From contig CALHVH010000020.1 of assembly GCA_938039225.1 (NCBI GenBank), positions 1 to 26,507 on the forward strand: a stretch of DNA of 26,507 nt, in the 5' to 3' direction. The position numbers were made by a program, and so were the translations under genes. Position 1 is the stretch's first letter; each line of letters opens with the position of its first letter. This DNA is from an uncultured Gammaproteobacteria bacterium (GTDB lineage: Bacteria; Pseudomonadota; Gammaproteobacteria; Steroidobacterales; JABDMI01). Positions 23,864 through 26,507 of this stretch are shown piece by piece. The notes under the pieces were generated by a model. The model was given only the letters and a program-made list of their open reading frames with translations, was not told where the DNA came from and did no database searches.

Positions 23864-24721
23864 ATGAATTCTCAAAAGACAGCCTCAAGCACGCTTAAAC
23901 TTGACCCAAAGTGGCCTATCGGTGTGTTTGATTCTGGTCTTGGTGGACTGACGGTGCTAACCGCTTTGCAAAAAGTCCTGCCAGAAGAAAACTTTGTGTA
24001 TGTGGCCGATAATAAATACTGCCCCTATGGAAATCGTTCTGCTAATGAAATACGGCAACGCTCTCACGCCATATTAAAGTTTTTTACTGCTTATCCCATG
24101 AAAGCTGTTGTAGTCGCTTGCAATACTGCCACAGCTGCGGCGGTCAAAGAATTACGTGAAAATTACAATATTCCCATCATCGGAGTAGAACCGGGAGTCA
24201 AACCGGCTTGTGAAATTACCCAAACAGGACAAATTGGTGTATTGGCTACAGCTGGAACATTAAAAAGCGAAAAATATGAAAACTTACGCAATTTGCATGG
24301 CAAGGATGTGGAGGTTTTTGAGCAAGCCTGTGAAGGTCTGGTTCTAGCTATTGAAAATGAGTATCCAAACTTTAGTGAGACCAAAAATTTACTCAAAGTT
24401 TATCTTGATCCTTTTAAAAACCAACGTGTTGATACCATTGTGCTCGGTTGCACGCACTACCCATTAATTGAAGAACTGATTCATCAACTCATGCATTCGG
24501 TCGTCACCATTAATACCGGCGCTGCCATTGCTAGACAACTGGAATCCCAACTAAAAAAGTATCATCTAAGCCATATCGGCAATTTCTCACCAACGGTTAA
24601 CGTGCTTGCAAGCAGAGCAGATAAAGTATTTTCGGAAAAAGTTGACCGACTTCTGCATGAAAACTATAAAAACAGCAAAACTCAAATTAACATCATCCAG
24701 CTGCCTGAGCATTATTGTTAA
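23864..24721 (+). CDS. murI: Glutamate racemase
   Basis: Cofactor-free racemase that makes D-glutamate for peptidoglycan. The two catalytic cysteines are Cys86 in VACNTATAAA and Cys196 in GCTHYPL; the N-terminal IGVFDSGLGGLTVL and DNKYCPYGNRS motifs are typical. At 285 residues it equals E. coli MurI in size, with a short N-terminal extension of about 17 residues before the family start. The ATG directly follows the prmC stop with no spacer, pointing to translational coupling. Confidence 0.97.
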   Translation: MNSQKTASSTLKLDPKWPIGVFDSGLGGLTVLTALQKVLPEENFVYVADNKYCPYGNRSANEIRQRSHAILKFFTAYPMKAVVVACNTATAAAVKELRENYNIPIIGVEPGVKPACEITQTGQIGVLATAGTLKSEKYENLRNLHGKDVEVFEQACEGLVLAIENEYPNFSETKNLLKVYLDPFKNQRVDTIVLGCTHYPLIEELIHQLMHSVVTINTGAAIARQLESQLKKYHLSHIGNFSPTVNVLASRADKVFSEKVDRLLHENYKNSKTQINIIQLPEHYC

Positions 24722-24798
24722 TTATTTTCACCCTGTTTAACCCCATTCCCAACTAATTGCCGTTCCAATCAGTACGCAATGAAAATTTGCTAAGTAAC

Positions 24799-24892
24799 TG
24801 AATTCAAACTGAATAAACATTTTTCTCATGTTCAGATTGAATTCATAGTGACTAAGGCAAACTACTTGCGAATCTTGAGAAAAACTCTCAAG
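24799..24892 (+). promoter_or_regulatory. Two hairpins between murI and the exported unknown gene
   Basis: A long hairpin has 15-base arms, TGAATTCAAACTGAA (24799-24813) and TTCAGATTGAATTCA (24831-24845), pairing at 14 positions. A second, CTTGAGA/TCTCAAG (24874-24892), ends 21 bases before the next start codon. Neither is followed by a T-tract. They could be operator palindromes or a structured 5' leader for the gene at 24914. Confidence 0.45.
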
Positions 24893-24913
24893 GCCACTCA
24901 CAGGAGCACTGTT

Positions 24914-25837
24914 ATGAAATTTTTTAAACCTAACAATTATTTTTACTTTTTAATAAGCCTAATTGCTTTATTCTCAGTTCCTCAGCTTATGGCTGGACAT
25001 GATGACTATCGCTATTCTAACAATCGTAATATTGTTGATATAGATGTGGTTAGTGACTACGGACGACACTATAAACAGTATCCAGTGAATAACTATGGTT
25101 CGTCAGTAAAACGGGCTTATCTCGAAGCTAAAGATGGTAAATCTTATGGCATTAAAGTTAAGAACAAATCTAATGAGCGTATTGGATTAGTAATTGCTGT
25201 AGATGGTCGCAACATCATCAGCGGTAAAAAATCTTACCTTAAGTCTAATGAACGTATGTATATTCTTAATCCTTACCAACGTGCAACCTATAAAGGTTGG
25301 AGAAGCAGTAAGAATCGTGTGAATGAGTTTTACTTTACCGATGTACCTGATTCCTATGCGGACCGTACTTTTGGAGATACCTCGGCCATGGGCGTAATCG
25401 CCGTAGCTGTATTCAAAGAGAAAAATGGTCGTTGGTATCAAGAGCGTGATGATTACAATCCCTACTATGGACATAGAGACTATAGAAACAAGTCAGACAA
25501 GAATGCTAAATCAAAAAGCAAATCAAGTCAGGCACCACAGTCTAAGTCACAAAAACACGGTGCGTATGAATCTGAAGCACTTGATGACGCAGGAACAGGG
25601 TATGGTGAAGAGCGTTATGCACCAACTCGTAGAGTTCAATTTACGGCAAAACGTAAACCTGCGATAAAACACATCATTAAGTATGAGTGGAAAGAGACAC
25701 TTTGCGAGATTGGCATTACCTCTTGTGGAGGACCAAAGAGAAGACATAACCGTATTTGGGATAATGAAAGATACGGTCAATACGCTCCTCCTCCACCGCG
25801 TAGACATTATAGACACTATGGTCAAGGCATTCATTAA
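24914..25837 (+). CDS. Exported protein of unknown function
   Basis: The ATG at 24914 has AGGAG eight bases upstream and opens a clear signal peptide (MKFFKPNNYFYFLISLIALF, cleavage near LMA-GH); upstream in-frame starts are rejected. The mature protein, about 280 residues, has a beta-rich domain (YGIKVKNKSNERIGLVIAVD, YILNPYQRATYKGWR, FYFTDVPDSYADRTF, SAMGVIAVAVF), then a Lys/Ser-rich low-complexity linker. It ends in a Tyr/Arg/Pro-rich tail with a close pair of Cys (ETLCEIGITSCGG) that may form a disulfide. I have seen similar VDGRNIISGKK-type domains in uncharacterised proteobacterial proteins but cannot assign a function. Structured DNA precedes it and a strong terminator follows. Confidence 0.8.
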   Translation: MKFFKPNNYFYFLISLIALFSVPQLMAGHDDYRYSNNRNIVDIDVVSDYGRHYKQYPVNNYGSSVKRAYLEAKDGKSYGIKVKNKSNERIGLVIAVDGRNIISGKKSYLKSNERMYILNPYQRATYKGWRSSKNRVNEFYFTDVPDSYADRTFGDTSAMGVIAVAVFKEKNGRWYQERDDYNPYYGHRDYRNKSDKNAKSKSKSSQAPQSKSQKHGAYESEALDDAGTGYGEERYAPTRRVQFTAKRKPAIKHIIKYEWKETLCEIGITSCGGPKRRHNRIWDNERYGQYAPPPPRRHYRHYGQGIH

Positions 25838-25860
25838 GACTATCGACAATCCTTAACACT

Positions 25861-25887
25861 GAGCGGGCATTTGCCCGCTCTTTTTTT
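25861..25887 (+). terminator. Intrinsic terminator after the exported unknown gene
   Basis: GAGCGGGC and GCCCGCTC form a GC-rich stem with a four-base loop, directly followed by seven T. It lies 24 bases after the stop codon and separates this transcript from the CARF gene downstream. Confidence 0.95.
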
Positions 25888-25923
25888 GTTACACTAAAAG
25901 TCCATCATCAAGACTAAAAAGCA

Positions 25924-26507
25924 ATGACACAGCATAGTAATAAAAAACGCATTCATGTTTGCCTTATTACCGATCAACCCAATACCATTATTACTCCTGT
26001 ATTGGATAAGCGAACCAAACCACATGAAGTGATTATTGTAGCCACTGATGAAATGCAAGATAAAGTGGACTGGCTTAGCGCAACTTTAAAAAAACGTAGA
26101 TTTTCAGTTAAACAATGGCGGATAAAAGATGCTTGGAATGTACACAGCATACAAGACTCCTTAAATAATTTGATTTCACAAAACAAAAATAATGATTTGA
26201 CATTAAATGCCGCTGGCGGCACCAAGGCCATGAATATTGCTGCCTGTCATGTGTTTAGAAAAGCTAATCTCCCTATTTTTTATGTTCATCCCAAAACCGA
26301 TGTTTTGATGTGGGTTAATCCAGACAAACAAAAAGACTTTAATCTTGCCGATAAAATCAAACTCGAAGATTATATGGGTGTACGTGGTGCGCATGTTGTT
26401 CAAGGCGGAAAAAACTCAATAGAAAGAAGACCTCTCAAACCCGACGAAAAAAAACTAGTCTATGAACTAGCCGCTGCAGCGCCAAAAATCAATAATGCCT
26501 TTAATGT
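25924..26507 (+). CDS. CARF-domain protein, DUF1887 family (Card1/Can2/VC1899-like), 3' end outside window
   Basis: Open to the window edge: 194 codons with no stop. The N-terminal domain matches the CARF domain of DUF1887 proteins such as VC1899: RIHVCLITDQPNTIITPVLD at the start, the ligand-binding NAAGGTKAMNIAA at residues 95-107, then PIFYVHPKTDVLMWVNP and KIKLEDYMGVRGA. Known members (Card1, Can2) are cyclic tetra-adenylate-activated nucleases with a C-terminal PD-(D/E)xK domain, used with type III CRISPR systems. That domain would lie past 26507, so nuclease activity here is assumed, not seen. No CRISPR array or cas gene is within the window. Its ATG lies 37 bases after a strong terminator, with only a weak ribosome site. 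Confidence 0.88.
   Translation, partial: MTQHSNKKRIHVCLITDQPNTIITPVLDKRTKPHEVIIVATDEMQDKVDWLSATLKKRRFSVKQWRIKDAWNVHSIQDSLNNLISQNKNNDLTLNAAGGTKAMNIAACHVFRKANLPIFYVHPKTDVLMWVNPDKQKDFNLADKIKLEDYMGVRGAHVVQGGKNSIERRPLKPDEKKLVYELAAAAPKINNAFN

Noticed and set aside
24848..24913. Extension of the exported unknown protein to an upstream start
   Set aside because: It would hide the signal peptide and ignore the AGGAG right before ATG 24914.

Overview
The window is AT-rich bacterial chromosome, most likely from a gammaproteobacterium. The strongest evidence is gene order. On the minus strand, lolB, ispE, tRNA-Gln, prs, rplY, pth and ychF run in the arrangement familiar from Pseudomonas, Legionella and relatives. 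They lie divergent from hemA-prfA on the plus strand. Four or five outer-membrane or periplasmic lipoproteins fit a Gram-negative envelope. I cannot name a genus.

Layout. 1-7.9 kb (minus strand): MscS-type channel, YchF, peptidyl-tRNA hydrolase, bL25, PRPP synthetase, tRNA-Gln(UUG), IspE and LolB. LolB is split between a lipoprotein signal segment and the LolB body, which lie in different frames joined at an A6G run. 8.2-10.6 kb (plus): hemA and prfA. 10.6-22.9 kb: a block that separates prfA from prmC, its usual next gene. It carries a cysteine-synthase-like enzyme, a rhodanese lipoprotein, a SIMPL-like periplasmic protein, a DedA protein with no normal start codon, an Lrp-type regulator divergent from methionine gamma-lyase, a pxpA-pxpB-pxpC 5-oxoprolinase operon headed by an NRAMP-like transporter, a DUF2891 lipoprotein, and a cystathionine beta-synthase / gamma-lyase pair. 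23-24.7 kb (plus): prmC-murI. 24.9-25.9 kb: an exported protein of unknown function with a strong terminator. 25.9 kb to the end: the CARF half of a DUF1887 (Card1/Can2/VC1899-type) protein, cut by the window edge.

How the genes work together. The inserted block reads as a sulfur amino acid and 5-oxoproline (glutathione breakdown product) salvage region. Homocysteine plus serine gives cystathionine (CBS), then cysteine (gamma-lyase). Methionine gamma-lyase releases methanethiol, ammonia and 2-oxobutyrate. Cysteine synthase refixes sulfide. PxpABC turns 5-oxoproline into glutamate, and the NRAMP-like protein, which lacks the metal ligands, may import a substrate for it.

The intergenic regions are rich in inverted repeats: palindromic MITE/REP-like elements between ychF and pth, upstream of the DUF2891 gene, and between the CGL and CBS genes; a palindrome cluster before the cysteine synthase; and tandem hairpins in the rplY leader. 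No gene-free stretch exceeds 300 bases. Bases 1-145 hold only weak small hairpins. I saw no CRISPR array, rRNA or transposase gene.
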